Assembly: GCA_964545475.1 (NCBI GenBank)
Contig: CAZJGG010000003.1
Coordinates: 1 to 64,000 of the forward strand
Source: CAZJGG01 sp964545475
GTDB taxonomy: Bacteria; Bacillota; Clostridia; Lachnospirales; JAISER01
DNA length: 64,000 nt
Reading direction: 5' to 3'
Each line of letters begins with the position of its first letter. Positions within the stretch are counted from its first letter, which is position 1. A program made the position numbers and the translations under genes. The notes under the pieces were generated by a model that saw only the letters and a program-made list of their open reading frames with translations, did not search any database and was not told where the DNA came from. Positions 16,722-24,841 of this stretch are shown piece after piece.

Positions 16722-17777
16722 TTAGAATTTTATTATTTCTTCCATAAGCCTGTCAAGCATCTCGCTTTCAGATACTTTAGCAATTATTTCACCTTTTCTA
16801 AATATAAGACCACAGCCTTTGCCGCCGGCTATGCCAATGTCCGCTTCTTTGCCCTCGCCAACGCCGTTTACAACACAACCCATAATGGCTACGGTAATAT
16901 CTTTATCAATACCTTTGCATTTTTCCTCCACCTTTGTTGCAAGCTTTATTAAGTCAATTTCCGTCCGCCCACATGTTGGGCATGATATAAATTCTATTCC
17001 AAACTTTCTTAAATTAAGGGCTTTTAATATTTCTTTGGCACAACTTATTTCTTCAACTGGGTTAGCTGTAAGAGAAACTCTTATAGTATCTCCTATTCCT
17101 TGGGCAAGAATCGCCCCAAGCCCTACGGAAGATTTTATTGCTCCCGAATAAGCTGTTCCGGCTTCTGTTATGCCTAAATGGAGGGGATAGTTTGTTTTTT
17201 CTGCAATGTTTAAATAACTTTCAATGCAAAAAGGAACGTTTGAAGCCTTTAACGAAATAACAATTTCGTAAAAATCAAGCTCTTCTAAAATAGCAACGTG
17301 TCTAAGGGCACTTTCTACAATTCCTTGTGATGTAACGCCTTTGTATTTTTCAACTAAATCCTTTTCAAGAGAGCCGGAATTTACCCCGATTCTTATTGGA
17401 ACATTTTTTTCTTTAGCAAGCTTTACAACTTCTTGAACTTTCCATTTTTCACCGATATTTCCGGGGTTTAAGCGCAGCTTGTCCGCTCCGTTTTTAATTG
17501 CTTCAATTGCAAGTTTGTAATCAAAATGAATGTCTGCCACAAGGGGTATATTTATGTCCTTTTTAATTTCCGTAATGGCTTCGGCACTTGCCTTGTCTTT
17601 ACAGGAAACACGTACAATTTCGCAGCCCTCGTTTTCCAAAGCTTTAATTTGGGAAACTGTAGCAGATATGTTTGCAGTATCTGTATTTGTCATGGATTGT
17701 ATAAGAATGGGGTTTGTCCCACCAATTTTTTTATTGCCAATAATAATTTCTTTTGTAATTTTTCTGTTTTTCAGCAT
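16722..17777 (-). CDS. ispG: 4-hydroxy-3-methylbut-2-en-1-yl diphosphate synthase
   Basis: A [4Fe-4S] enzyme of the MEP isoprenoid pathway that converts MEcPP to HMBPP. The 351-residue protein has the family TIM barrel (IQSMTNTDTAN, VPLVADIHFDYKLA, KLRLNPGNIG, RIGVNSGSLE). The C-terminal domain carries the cluster ligands CPTCGRTEID near 264 and GCVVNGVGEGKEADIG near 299. ATG follows AAAGGGGA. The ispG-polC order is common in Firmicutes, usually with rseP and dxr upstream; those are absent here because a plus-strand gene begins 72 bp away. Confidence 0.97.
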   Translation of the reverse strand: MLKNRKITKEIIIGNKKIGGTNPILIQSMTNTDTANISATVSQIKALENEGCEIVRVSCKDKASAEAITEIKKDINIPLVADIHFDYKLAIEAIKNGADKLRLNPGNIGEKWKVQEVVKLAKEKNVPIRIGVNSGSLEKDLVEKYKGVTSQGIVESALRHVAILEELDFYEIVISLKASNVPFCIESYLNIAEKTNYPLHLGITEAGTAYSGAIKSSVGLGAILAQGIGDTIRVSLTANPVEEISCAKEILKALNLRKFGIEFISCPTCGRTEIDLIKLATKVEEKCKGIDKDITVAIMGCVVNGVGEGKEADIGIAGGKGCGLIFRKGEIIAKVSESEMLDRLMEEIIKF

Positions 17778-17849
17778 AAAAATCCCCTTTATTTGGAAAA
17801 ATATATATGAGATTTAATAAACACGTCCTTTTAAGGAGGCAAGGCTTTA

Positions 17850-18740
17850 ATGAAACACTTTTACGGAACGAATAAAAAATCTACTTATTTTGAGGGCTGG
17901 TACTTTAAACAGCACAACCATGAAAATATGCTTGCGCTTATTCCCGGCATAAGTATAAACGGAGATGGCTCTAAAAAGGCTTTTATACAGTTTATCACAA
18001 ATACTGGTTCTTTTCAAATAAATTTCCCCTATGAAGACTTTCATGCGGAAACAAAAAGATTGTTTGTCAGAGTAGACAAATCGTATTTTTCTCCTGAGGG
18101 CATTTATTTGGATATTCAAAGACCAAACTTAGAAATACACGGTCAGTTAAACTTTAAAAATATAACGCCGCTAAAATACAGTGCTATGGGTGTTTTTTCT
18201 ATGTTTAAGTTTATGGAATGTAACCATGATGTTTTAAGCCTTAACCATGAAGTTGACGGCGTTGTTAACATAAACGGAAAAAACCTCGATTTTTCAAACT
18301 CTAGAGGTTATATAGAAAAGGACTATGGCAAAAGTTTCCCTAAGAAATACATTTGGCTTCAATGCAACGGCTTTGAAGAGAAAAACGTTTCCATAATGGT
18401 GTCCGTTGCTACAATTCCTTTTATGGCTACTGAATTTACTGGGTTAATAAGTATAGTTTATTATAGAGGTAAACAATATAGAATTGCAACTTATAACGGT
18501 GGCGCTCCTATTGTTGTAAACAATAACAAAATGATTGTTAAAAATAATAACTATATGTTAAGGGTGAACTGGCCGGAAAACATTGCTTATGGCTTGTCCG
18601 CCCCGGTTAAAGGCGAAATGTCCAGAACAATTAATGAATGCCCGATAGGAGAAGCTAAGTTTACATTTTATAAGAAAAACAAAGAAATATTTACATTATC
18701 AAGCGATAAAGCAAGTATTGAAACTGTTGACTTTTTTTAG
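17850..18740 (+). CDS. Tocopherol-cyclase-family protein
   Basis: A 296-residue protein resembling the bacterial branch of the tocopherol cyclase family, beta-barrel proteins related to the AttH/lipocalin-like fold. Characteristic parts are the N-terminal STYFEGWYFKQ, LALIPGISI, and SRGYIEKDYGKSFPKKYIWLQCN. Bacterial members lack a proven substrate; tocopherol synthesis is not expected in an anaerobic Firmicute, so the name indicates fold only. It starts at ATG after AAGGAGG with eight-base spacing. It is divergent from ispG and converges on the DMT transporter gene. Confidence 0.8.
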   Translation: MKHFYGTNKKSTYFEGWYFKQHNHENMLALIPGISINGDGSKKAFIQFITNTGSFQINFPYEDFHAETKRLFVRVDKSYFSPEGIYLDIQRPNLEIHGQLNFKNITPLKYSAMGVFSMFKFMECNHDVLSLNHEVDGVVNINGKNLDFSNSRGYIEKDYGKSFPKKYIWLQCNGFEEKNVSIMVSVATIPFMATEFTGLISIVYYRGKQYRIATYNGGAPIVVNNNKMIVKNNNYMLRVNWPENIAYGLSAPVKGEMSRTINECPIGEAKFTFYKKNKEIFTLSSDKASIETVDFF

Positions 18741-18761
18741 TTTAATTTGCAATAGTGCTAC

Positions 18762-19646
18762 TTAAAGGCATAATAAAATAATAGACAAAAGCCCAGTTGT
18801 AAGCCCTGCAATTTTTGCTTTAGTGGGCTTATCTTTATAGACAGCAAATGAAAAAATTGTGGCGGTGACTACAACTCCTCCGTTTAAAACAGGGTAATAA
18901 ACGAAAGAGGGCAAAACCCCTGCTAAAAATAAGCCCAAGACGCTGGAAAAGCCGGAATCTACACCGTGGGCAATAAATATTGCAAAAAACTTCTTATCTT
19001 TTAAATTTGAAATTACAGCTTTATTTTTTATTAAGTCAATAACAAGCAAAATTATGGCAACAATAATTGCAACGCCAAAAGTTATAGCCATAAATTCCCT
19101 CATATATTTGCCGGGGGTTATAACTTGCTGCATTTTGCTTGTTACCATAATTAAGCCATAACCGAAAAAAGCCCCTATAGAATAAATAAGCCATTTCAGG
19201 CTTTTTTTCTTTTCGCCGCCTTCATTTGAAATACTGCCTAAATAAAACGTTATGAGCAAAAGCATAAGCCCAACTATTTGTATTATTTTCATTTTTTCTC
19301 CCCATACCATTATGCCGTAAAAAACAGGTATTACAATTGAGGAAGAAAAAACAAGGGTAGTAAAAGCAAATGGCCCTACTTCAAAAGCCTTTGTATAAAG
19401 CAAAAAGCTTATTGTATATAAAACTCCTTGAAAGATTGCAACTTGAATGGTTTTAATGGGTATGCCGGAAAAGTTTGAACCTGCTAAAAAAATTAAAAAC
19501 GCTATAAACATGTAACCTATTGTATAAATATAATAGCTTGAAAGGTTAATCATGAAGCGTTTATTAAATTCTTTCAAAAAAACGTTTTGAATGCTTACTA
19601 AAAGTACAGAAGTTATTGTTAATAATGTAACCATATCCAACCCCAT
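18762..19646 (-). CDS. DMT/EamA-like inner-membrane transporter
   Basis: A 294-residue membrane protein with about ten hydrophobic segments in two halves, as in the drug/metabolite transporter superfamily. The substrate cannot be read from sequence. A short charged linker (SNEGGEKKKSLKW, about 140-152) separates the halves. Two starts are possible: ATG 19646, with GGTGG eleven bases upstream, or ATG 19634, with GGGG six bases upstream. A good promoter lies at 19665-19693. Confidence 0.8.
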   Translation of the reverse strand: MGLDMVTLLTITSVLLVSIQNVFLKEFNKRFMINLSSYYIYTIGYMFIAFLIFLAGSNFSGIPIKTIQVAIFQGVLYTISFLLYTKAFEVGPFAFTTLVFSSSIVIPVFYGIMVWGEKMKIIQIVGLMLLLITFYLGSISNEGGEKKKSLKWLIYSIGAFFGYGLIMVTSKMQQVITPGKYMREFMAITFGVAIIVAIILLVIDLIKNKAVISNLKDKKFFAIFIAHGVDSGFSSVLGLFLAGVLPSFVYYPVLNGGVVVTATIFSFAVYKDKPTKAKIAGLTTGLLSIILLCL

Positions 19647-19664
19647 TTTTGTGAAATATCCACC

Positions 19665-19693
19665 ATTTTATAGCGATTTTTTCTAGTTGTCAA
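19665..19693 (-). promoter_or_regulatory. Promoter of the DMT transporter gene
   Basis: Minus strand: TTGACA (19688-19693), 17-bp spacer, TAAAAT (19665-19670). Confidence 0.7.
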
Positions 19694-19727
19694 TTTAAAT
19701 AACCACTGATTAATTTATAATATTGTA

Positions 19728-19756
19728 TTGTTAAAACATGTAAATGGTACTATAAT
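19728..19756 (+). promoter_or_regulatory. Promoter of the phosphosugar mutase gene
   Basis: TTGTTA (19728-19733), 17-bp spacer, TATAAT (19751-19756), 40 bp before the start codon. Confidence 0.7.
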
Positions 19757-19796
19757 GTAATGGTAATGGTGTAAAATTATTTTTTGAGGTGATGTT

Positions 19797-21533
19797 ATGG
19801 AATACAGAAAAAGTTATGATGAATGGATAAACAATAAATACTATGACGAGGAAACAAAGAAAGAACTTTTAGCTATTTCTAACGACGAAAAAGAGATTGA
19901 AGACAGATTCCACACAAGCCTTGCATTTGGAACAGGAGGGCTTAGAGGTATTATTGGTGCGGGCACAAACCGCATGAACGTATACACTGTGCAAAAAGCC
20001 ACACAAGGGCTTGCAAACACAATTTTAAAGCAAGGAATAGACTTATCAAAAACTTGCGTTTGTATAGCACACGACCCTCGCCGTTTATCATCTGAATTTG
20101 CTAAACAAACAGCTCTTGTTTTAAACGGAAACGGCATTAAGACAGTTGTTTTTGATGGTATGCGCCCCACGCCATTTTTGTCTTTCGTTGTGCAAAAACT
20201 CGGCGCTATTGCAGGGGTTGTTATAACAGCAAGCCATAATCCTAAAGAATATAACGGCTATAAAGCATATTGGAGCGACGGCATTCAGCTTACATCACCG
20301 AGAGACGAAGAGGTTATAGACGAAGTTAACAAAATTGCAGATTTTGGGCAAGTAAAAATTGCAAACTATGACGAGGCAGTTAAAAATGGTTTATATACCG
20401 TTGGTTCTAAAGAGCTTGACGATGAATTTATTAAATATACTAAAGATTCCAGCTTAAACCCAGATTTAATAAAAGAACACGGCAAAGATTTAAACATTGT
20501 ATACACTCCCCTTAATGGTGCAGGCAATATTTTTGTCCGCCGAGTTTTGAAAGAAATGGGCTTTGAAAACGTTTTTGTTGTAAAAGAGCAAGAAAATCCA
20601 GACCCAACATTTAGTACTCTTGCATATCCAAACCCGGAAGATGCTAAAGCCTTTGAGCTTGCTTTAAAACTTGCAAATGAAGTTAACGGAGATATTGTTT
20701 TGGCAACAGATCCGGATTCCGACAGGCTTGGCGTAGTTGTAAAACATAACGGAGAATATGTTTTTATTAACGGTAATATGATAGGCACGTTAATGTGCGA
20801 ATACATTATAAGTCAAAAACAGAAAAACGGCGTATTACCTAAAGACGGCGCTGTTATTTCAACAGTTGTGTCTACAAGGCTTACAAATGCAATAACAGAT
20901 TATTACGGGCTCACATATTATGATGTTTTAACAGGATTTAAACACATTGGCACAAAAATGAAGCAGTTTGAAGATGAAAAGAGCAATTCATTTTTGTTTG
21001 CATTTGAAGAAAGTTACGGCACACTTGCAGGCCCTCATGTAAGAGATAAAGATGGCGTTTTGGCGGCAGTGCTAATGTGCGAAATTGCCCTTTATTATAA
21101 GCAACAAGGTTTAAGCGTTATTGATGCTCTTGAAAAAATGTATGAACGTTATGGTTTTTACAAAGAGGGAATTGAAACAATAACTCTTAAAGGGTTAGAC
21201 GGCTTAATGGAAATGGCGAAAATTATGGCTAATTTGCGCACAAACCCTCCAATGGAAGTAAACGGAACTGCAATAACTTTGATTAAAGATTATAAGCTTA
21301 AAGAAGCGGTAAATACTTCAACAGGCGAAAAAACTGCTTTAACTCTTCCTGTTTCAGATGTTTTGCATTATACATTAGCAGACGGTTCATGGTTCTGCAT
21401 TCGTCCTTCCGGCACTGAACCTAAAATTAAAATTTATTTCGGTGTAAAAGGGGAAAGCGCAGGGGATGCTTCCAAAAAGCTAGAAGCTTTAGTAAACGGC
21501 GCAATGGCTTTGGTTGAAAAAGCCGGAAAATAG
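19797..21533 (+). CDS. pgcA: Phosphoglucomutase/phosphomannomutase-type phosphosugar mutase
   Basis: Interconverts hexose-1- and hexose-6-phosphates through a phosphoserine, feeding glycan precursor synthesis. The 578-residue length matches the PgcA-type long mutases of Firmicutes. Diagnostic sites are the active Ser loop ITASHNPKEYNGYK (about 140-153), the Mg loop ATDPDSDRLGV (about 302-312), the sugar-binding FEESYG (about 403-408) and the phosphate-binding RPSGTEPKIKIYF near the C-terminus. ATG follows TGAGGTGA. It is a single gene followed by an intrinsic terminator (21682-21729). Substrate preference (glucose or mannose) cannot be decided from sequence. Confidence 0.93.
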   Translation: MEYRKSYDEWINNKYYDEETKKELLAISNDEKEIEDRFHTSLAFGTGGLRGIIGAGTNRMNVYTVQKATQGLANTILKQGIDLSKTCVCIAHDPRRLSSEFAKQTALVLNGNGIKTVVFDGMRPTPFLSFVVQKLGAIAGVVITASHNPKEYNGYKAYWSDGIQLTSPRDEEVIDEVNKIADFGQVKIANYDEAVKNGLYTVGSKELDDEFIKYTKDSSLNPDLIKEHGKDLNIVYTPLNGAGNIFVRRVLKEMGFENVFVVKEQENPDPTFSTLAYPNPEDAKAFELALKLANEVNGDIVLATDPDSDRLGVVVKHNGEYVFINGNMIGTLMCEYIISQKQKNGVLPKDGAVISTVVSTRLTNAITDYYGLTYYDVLTGFKHIGTKMKQFEDEKSNSFLFAFEESYGTLAGPHVRDKDGVLAAVLMCEIALYYKQQGLSVIDALEKMYERYGFYKEGIETITLKGLDGLMEMAKIMANLRTNPPMEVNGTAITLIKDYKLKEAVNTSTGEKTALTLPVSDVLHYTLADGSWFCIRPSGTEPKIKIYFGVKGESAGDASKKLEALVNGAMALVEKAGK

Positions 21534-21553
21534 TTATTGATGTCATAAATCTA

Positions 21554-21611
21554 AGAGCCTGTTCAAAGCCTCGCTTTTAATGGGTTTTCGAGCAAATTTT
21601 TTGAGGCAACC
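21554..21611. repeat. Half copy of the palindromic element family (copy D)
   Basis: 58 bp starting AGAGCCTGTT and running through a GAGCAAATTTTTT segment to GAGGCAACC. It matches the reverse complement of the right half of copy A (54765-54930). The end resembles the other end type seen in copies B and C, so this may be a recombinant remnant. Confidence 0.65.
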
Positions 21612-21627
21612 GCTAAAGTGGTATCTT

Positions 21628-21674
21628 ATGGGCGTGTTGAAATTTTCCCAATAAGGATTATTCAACACGCCCAT
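21628..21674. repeat. 14-bp perfect inverted repeat, GGGCGTGTT type
   Basis: Arms ATGGGCGTGTTGAA (21628-21641) and its complement (21661-21674) with a 19-bp loop. A related hairpin lies at 29616-29644, and both share AAGGATTATT next to the stem. No T-run follows. Confidence 0.6.
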
Positions 21675-21681
21675 TAATTGT

Positions 21682-21729
21682 AAGCCGTACTATCCATAAT
21701 TTTTTATTATGTCGTAGCACGGCTTTTTA
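21682..21729 (+). terminator. Intrinsic terminator after the mutase gene
   Basis: AAGCCGT (21682-21688) pairs with ACGGCTT (21719-21725), with extra nested pairs (CTA/TAG, ATAAT/ATTAT) inside and TTTTT at the 3' side. Confidence 0.6.
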
Positions 21730-21803
21730 TAATGGGGAAAGGGGTTATATAGTCTATAAATAAAATTAATCTTGTACAGAGCCTTGAAGAGGAGTAAAAT
21801 GGT

Positions 21804-21908
21804 TAGAGCAATTTGACAAAACATTGACAGGTGTGGAGGGGAAACAGCAAACGTTTCACCGCTGTTTCCGCGAACATAGCTGTTTATGTTTTTGCAAATA
21901 GCTATATG
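21804..21908. repeat. 105-bp direct repeat, left copy
   Basis: Matches 23106-23210 at 100 of 105 positions in the same orientation. The pair brackets the alpha/beta-hydrolase gene. No transposase or recombinase gene is visible between or beside them. Confidence 0.85.
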
Positions 21909-21959
21909 AGTAAAGATTTTGTAAATTTTTTCAGAAATCTGTGTGAAAGGAGCGATTGT

Positions 21960-23027
21960 TTGATAAAAAGGAAATGTGTTGTTACGATTGCTGCTATTTT
22001 GTGTGTCACCATAATGGGAGGATGCGCTAAGGGTGCTCAAACTGAGGTGCTGCAACCAGTAGAGTCTTTATCTGAGCAGAAACAATCGGCATTGGAGGAG
22101 TCACCATATCAAGAAATTACAATTTCCATTGGTGCAGATGGATATCAGCTGGATGGAATTTTATGTTTGCCAACCTCTGACGATATCGAGGATGTGGTAA
22201 TCTTGGTACATGGTTCGGGGCGAAGCGATCTGAACGCCTATAACAGTAAGGCAGGTCCTAATACGATGTTTCAAGATATTGCCATAGGGCTAGCAGAGCA
22301 GGGTATTGCCACAATACGCTATAATAAACGATATTTTCAATATCCTGACCATGCTGGCGAAGAGGTGACCATTGAAGATGAATCCCTCAATGATGTAGGG
22401 TCTGCCATTGCGTTTGCAAAAAATAATGAATATGCTCAGTTTAAGCGAATCACCATAGTTGGGCACAGCCTAGGGGGGACGCTGGCACCCCAAATTGCAA
22501 AGGATCACCCTGCTGTCGCGGCGATTGTTTCTCTGGGGGGAACGCCAAGACATTTGGCAGATGTGATCTTTGACCAGAACATGAACTACATCAAACGTAC
22601 CTTCAACAACGAGGATCAGAGTTTGCAAATACGACAGCTGGAAGAGCAGCTTCAAAAAACGAAGCAGCTTACCAAAGGAGAATCGGGTATCTCTTATTTT
22701 GGATACTCTTCATATTTTTGGGCTAGTCTCAATCGGATAAACGTTGCTGAGCTTGTGGGTGAATTGGATATTCCAATACTGGCTTTGCAGGGAGATGAAG
22801 ATTTTCAAATAACCAAAGAAGCTGATTTTTTTGTATGGCAAGAAATCTTGCAAAATAAGCCCAATGCCACGTTGATAAGCTATCCCAATCTAAATCATAT
22901 CTTTATGCAATCAAACGGCAAGACCGACCGTAGCGAATATACCATTAAAGGCAGTGTAGATGCTAAGGTGATCAGTGATATGGCAAATTGGATTTTAGCA
23001 CAAACAGAAGTCCGCAATCTCAATTAA
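21960..23027 (+). CDS. Alpha/beta-hydrolase lipoprotein
   Basis: A 355-residue secreted serine hydrolase. It starts at TTG 21960-21962, after AAAGGAG. An N-terminal signal ends in IMGGC, giving a probable lipid-anchored Cys. The fold is clear: VILVHGSGRSD (oxyanion strand-loop), the nucleophile elbow ITIVGHSLGG, an acid near PILALQGDEDFQI, and the catalytic His in YPNLNHIFM. It resembles the dienelactone-hydrolase/acyl-peptidase-like branch; the substrate is unknown. Codon use is clearly richer in G and C than the neighbours (CTG, CAG, GTG), and it sits between near-identical direct repeats. Both facts suggest horizontal acquisition. An upstream in-frame ATG (21831) lies inside the repeat and is unlikely. 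Confidence 0.85.
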   Translation: MIKRKCVVTIAAILCVTIMGGCAKGAQTEVLQPVESLSEQKQSALEESPYQEITISIGADGYQLDGILCLPTSDDIEDVVILVHGSGRSDLNAYNSKAGPNTMFQDIAIGLAEQGIATIRYNKRYFQYPDHAGEEVTIEDESLNDVGSAIAFAKNNEYAQFKRITIVGHSLGGTLAPQIAKDHPAVAAIVSLGGTPRHLADVIFDQNMNYIKRTFNNEDQSLQIRQLEEQLQKTKQLTKGESGISYFGYSSYFWASLNRINVAELVGELDIPILALQGDEDFQITKEADFFVWQEILQNKPNATLISYPNLNHIFMQSNGKTDRSEYTIKGSVDAKVISDMANWILAQTEVRNLN

Positions 23028-23105
23028 TATTCGGTCATGTTAAAATAAGTAATCCAAGCCCCAAGGGAATACAGGTTCTTAAGTTGATAACATTAGAGCG
23101 GCATC

Positions 23106-23210
23106 TAGAGCAACTTGACAAAACATTAACAGGTGTGGAGTGGAAACAGCAGACGTTTCACCGCTGTTTCTGCGAACATAGCTGTTTATGTTTTTGCAAA
23201 TAGCTATATG
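23106..23210. repeat. 105-bp direct repeat, right copy
   Basis: Right-hand partner of 21804-21908 (five mismatches). The sequence differs immediately beyond both ends, giving sharp borders. Confidence 0.85.
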
Positions 23211-23365
23211 TTGCTCCGTCAGCCTTTTATTAAAATTATGTTACTGCTTTTAATATTTATTGTCTTCATTTCAATTTCTATTAAAAATTTTGAAAAGAAA
23301 AAACACTGTAAAATCAAGGAATTTGACAGCTTGGAAAAATTTTTAAAAAAATTTTAGAAAAATGC
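23211..23365. other. AT-rich intergenic stretch without a recognised feature
   Basis: Between the right direct repeat and the tRNA promoter. It has a short Lys/Phe/Ile-rich open frame without a ribosome site of its own. I see no gene, terminator or repeat here. Confidence 0.5.
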
Positions 23366-23394
23366 TTGACTTTTTTGAATATATGTAATACAAT
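23366..23394 (+). promoter_or_regulatory. tRNA operon promoter
   Basis: TTGACT (23366-23371), 17-bp spacer, TACAAT (23389-23394), about 50 bp upstream of the first tRNA. Confidence 0.8.
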
Positions 23395-23445
23395 ATCGTT
23401 CGTTGCGGTACACAAGTTAAGGCAAGCAACAAACAAAAGCCTTAA

Positions 23446-23518
<73 letters not shown>

Positions 23519-23536
23519 TATTTTTATCCGCACAAC

Positions 23537-23609
23537 GGGTTACTAGCTCAGCTGGTAGAGCACTGGACTTTTAATCCAGTTGTCCCGGGTTCGAGCCCCG
23601 GGTAACTCA
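23537..23609 (+). tRNA. tRNA-Lys (anticodon TTT)
   Basis: 73 nt: acceptor GGGTTAC/GTAACTC with one G-U pair, D-arm AGCTCAGCTGGTAGAGC, anticodon stem CTGGA/TCCAG around CTTTTAA, and T-arm CCGGGTTCGAGCCCCGG. CCA is not encoded. It is in tandem with tRNA-Phe, 18 bp apart. Confidence 0.97.
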
Positions 23610-23610
23610 T

Positions 23611-23648
23611 AAGCCTTACAAGTCTAACGATTTGTAAGGCTTTTGTTT
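23611..23648 (+). terminator. Intrinsic terminator of the tRNA operon
   Basis: 11-bp stem AAGCCTTACAA (23611-23621) with TTGTAAGGCTT (23632-23642), then TTGTTTT. Confidence 0.85.
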
Positions 23649-23810
23649 TATATTTTACGTTTTACAGTGGCGTAGAAGTTTCTCTAACAAACAAGACAAC
23701 AGAATGTTTCCAAAAGATATTTATTTTTATTATATATATAAATATTTTAACTTACGTTTGCAAAAGGCACATACATAAACAATTATTTTTACAAAACAAG
23801 TAAATTATTG

Positions 23811-23839
23811 TTGCAATTTCGTTAAAAATATGTTATTTT
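23811..23839 (+). promoter_or_regulatory. Candidate promoter of the first peptide-transport operon
   Basis: TTGCAA (23811-23816), 17-bp spacer, TATTTT (23834-23839). It lies about 70 bp before the first permease gene. Confidence 0.5.
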
Positions 23840-23847
23840 AGTTACAG

Positions 23848-23879
23848 ATAGTGAAATTTTATTTTTCACTATTTTTTTT
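23848..23879 (+). terminator. Terminator-like hairpin in the transporter leader
   Basis: ATAGTGAAA (23848-23856) pairs with TTTCACTAT (23864-23872), followed directly by a run of seven Ts. It sits between the candidate promoter and the first gene, so it may act as an attenuator. Alternatively it only blocks upstream read-through and the true promoter is elsewhere. Confidence 0.6.
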
Positions 23880-23906
23880 ATTGCATGATAATTAAGGGGG
23901 TATTTG

Positions 23907-24833
23907 ATGCTAAGATATTTGGCAAAAACTTTATTCGCCGGAGTCGTGTCGTTGTTTGTGCTTATAACAATTACATTTTTTCTGGTACATGCTATTCCAG
24001 GGGGGCCGTTTAGTGCAGCGGAGGAAAAAAACGTTCCACAGTTTGTTATTGACCGCATGAACGAGAAATTCGGACTTAACGACCCGGTATACGTACAATA
24101 CGGTCGCTACATGAAAAGCATTTTAAAAGGAGATTTAGGTATTTCCTACAAAAAACAAAATACAACAGTTAACGAAATTGTAGAGCAAGGCTTTCCGGTT
24201 TCCGCAAAGGTTGGAGCATGGGCTGTTTTAGTTGCCGTTATTGTGGGTATTATTTTAGGTATTTTATCTGCAATTTATAAAAATACATTTATCGACTGGT
24301 TTTGTAGAATTTTTGCTACAATTGGTGTATCGGTTCCGGGCTTTGTTATCGGTGTATTTTTGTTATATTTCTTCGCAGTGTATTTAGGGCTTTTCAGAAC
24401 TATGGGGCTACAATCTTGGAAAGATTACGTTCTTCCCGTTGCAGGGCTTTCGTTTACTCCTATCGCTTATATTTCAAGGCTTATGCGCTCAAGCATGCTT
24501 GAAAATATGCAGCAAGACTACATAAGAACGGCTAGAGCAAAAGGTGTAAAAGAATTTTTTGTTATAGTAAAACATGCTTTAAGAAACTCAATTATTCCTA
24601 TTGTTTCATATGTCGGACCATTAATAGCGGCTTTATTAACTGGCAGCTTCGTTATTGAGAGATTGTTTACAATACCGGGAATAGGTCGGTTTTTCGTAAT
24701 GGGTATTACTGACAGGGATTATACTATAGTACTGGGTATGACCATATTCTTCGGCGGTTTGCTTATTCTTTGTAACATCCTTGTAGACGCTGTTTATGTA
24801 GTAATTGATCCGAGAATTAAATTTGACGAGTAG
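23907..24833 (+). CDS. Peptide ABC transporter permease, OppB/DppB type
   Basis: One of two channel subunits of a di-/oligopeptide importer. 308 residues with about six membrane helices; MLRYLAKTLF N-terminus, HAIPGGPF, and the LNDPVYVQYGRY motif of OppB-type permeases. The cytoplasmic EAA loop (YIRTARAKGVKEFFVIVKHALRNS) contacts the ATPases, and IERLFTIPGIGRF is typical of the family. ATG 23907 follows AAGGGGG; a TTG three bases earlier is also in frame. First gene of the operon with OppC-, OppD- and OppF-like genes and a binding protein. Confidence 0.93.
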   Translation: MLRYLAKTLFAGVVSLFVLITITFFLVHAIPGGPFSAAEEKNVPQFVIDRMNEKFGLNDPVYVQYGRYMKSILKGDLGISYKKQNTTVNEIVEQGFPVSAKVGAWAVLVAVIVGIILGILSAIYKNTFIDWFCRIFATIGVSVPGFVIGVFLLYFFAVYLGLFRTMGLQSWKDYVLPVAGLSFTPIAYISRLMRSSMLENMQQDYIRTARAKGVKEFFVIVKHALRNSIIPIVSYVGPLIAALLTGSFVIERLFTIPGIGRFFVMGITDRDYTIVLGMTIFFGGLLILCNILVDAVYVVIDPRIKFDE

Positions 24834-24841
24834 GTGATAAG

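Noticed and set aside
21804..23210. Complete insertion sequence or transposon
   Set aside because: No transposase or recombinase coding sequence is present, and the repeats are direct, not inverted.
23133..23357. ORF starting in the right 105-bp repeat
   Set aside because: The start lies in the repeat, there is no ribosome site, and composition is plain AT-rich.
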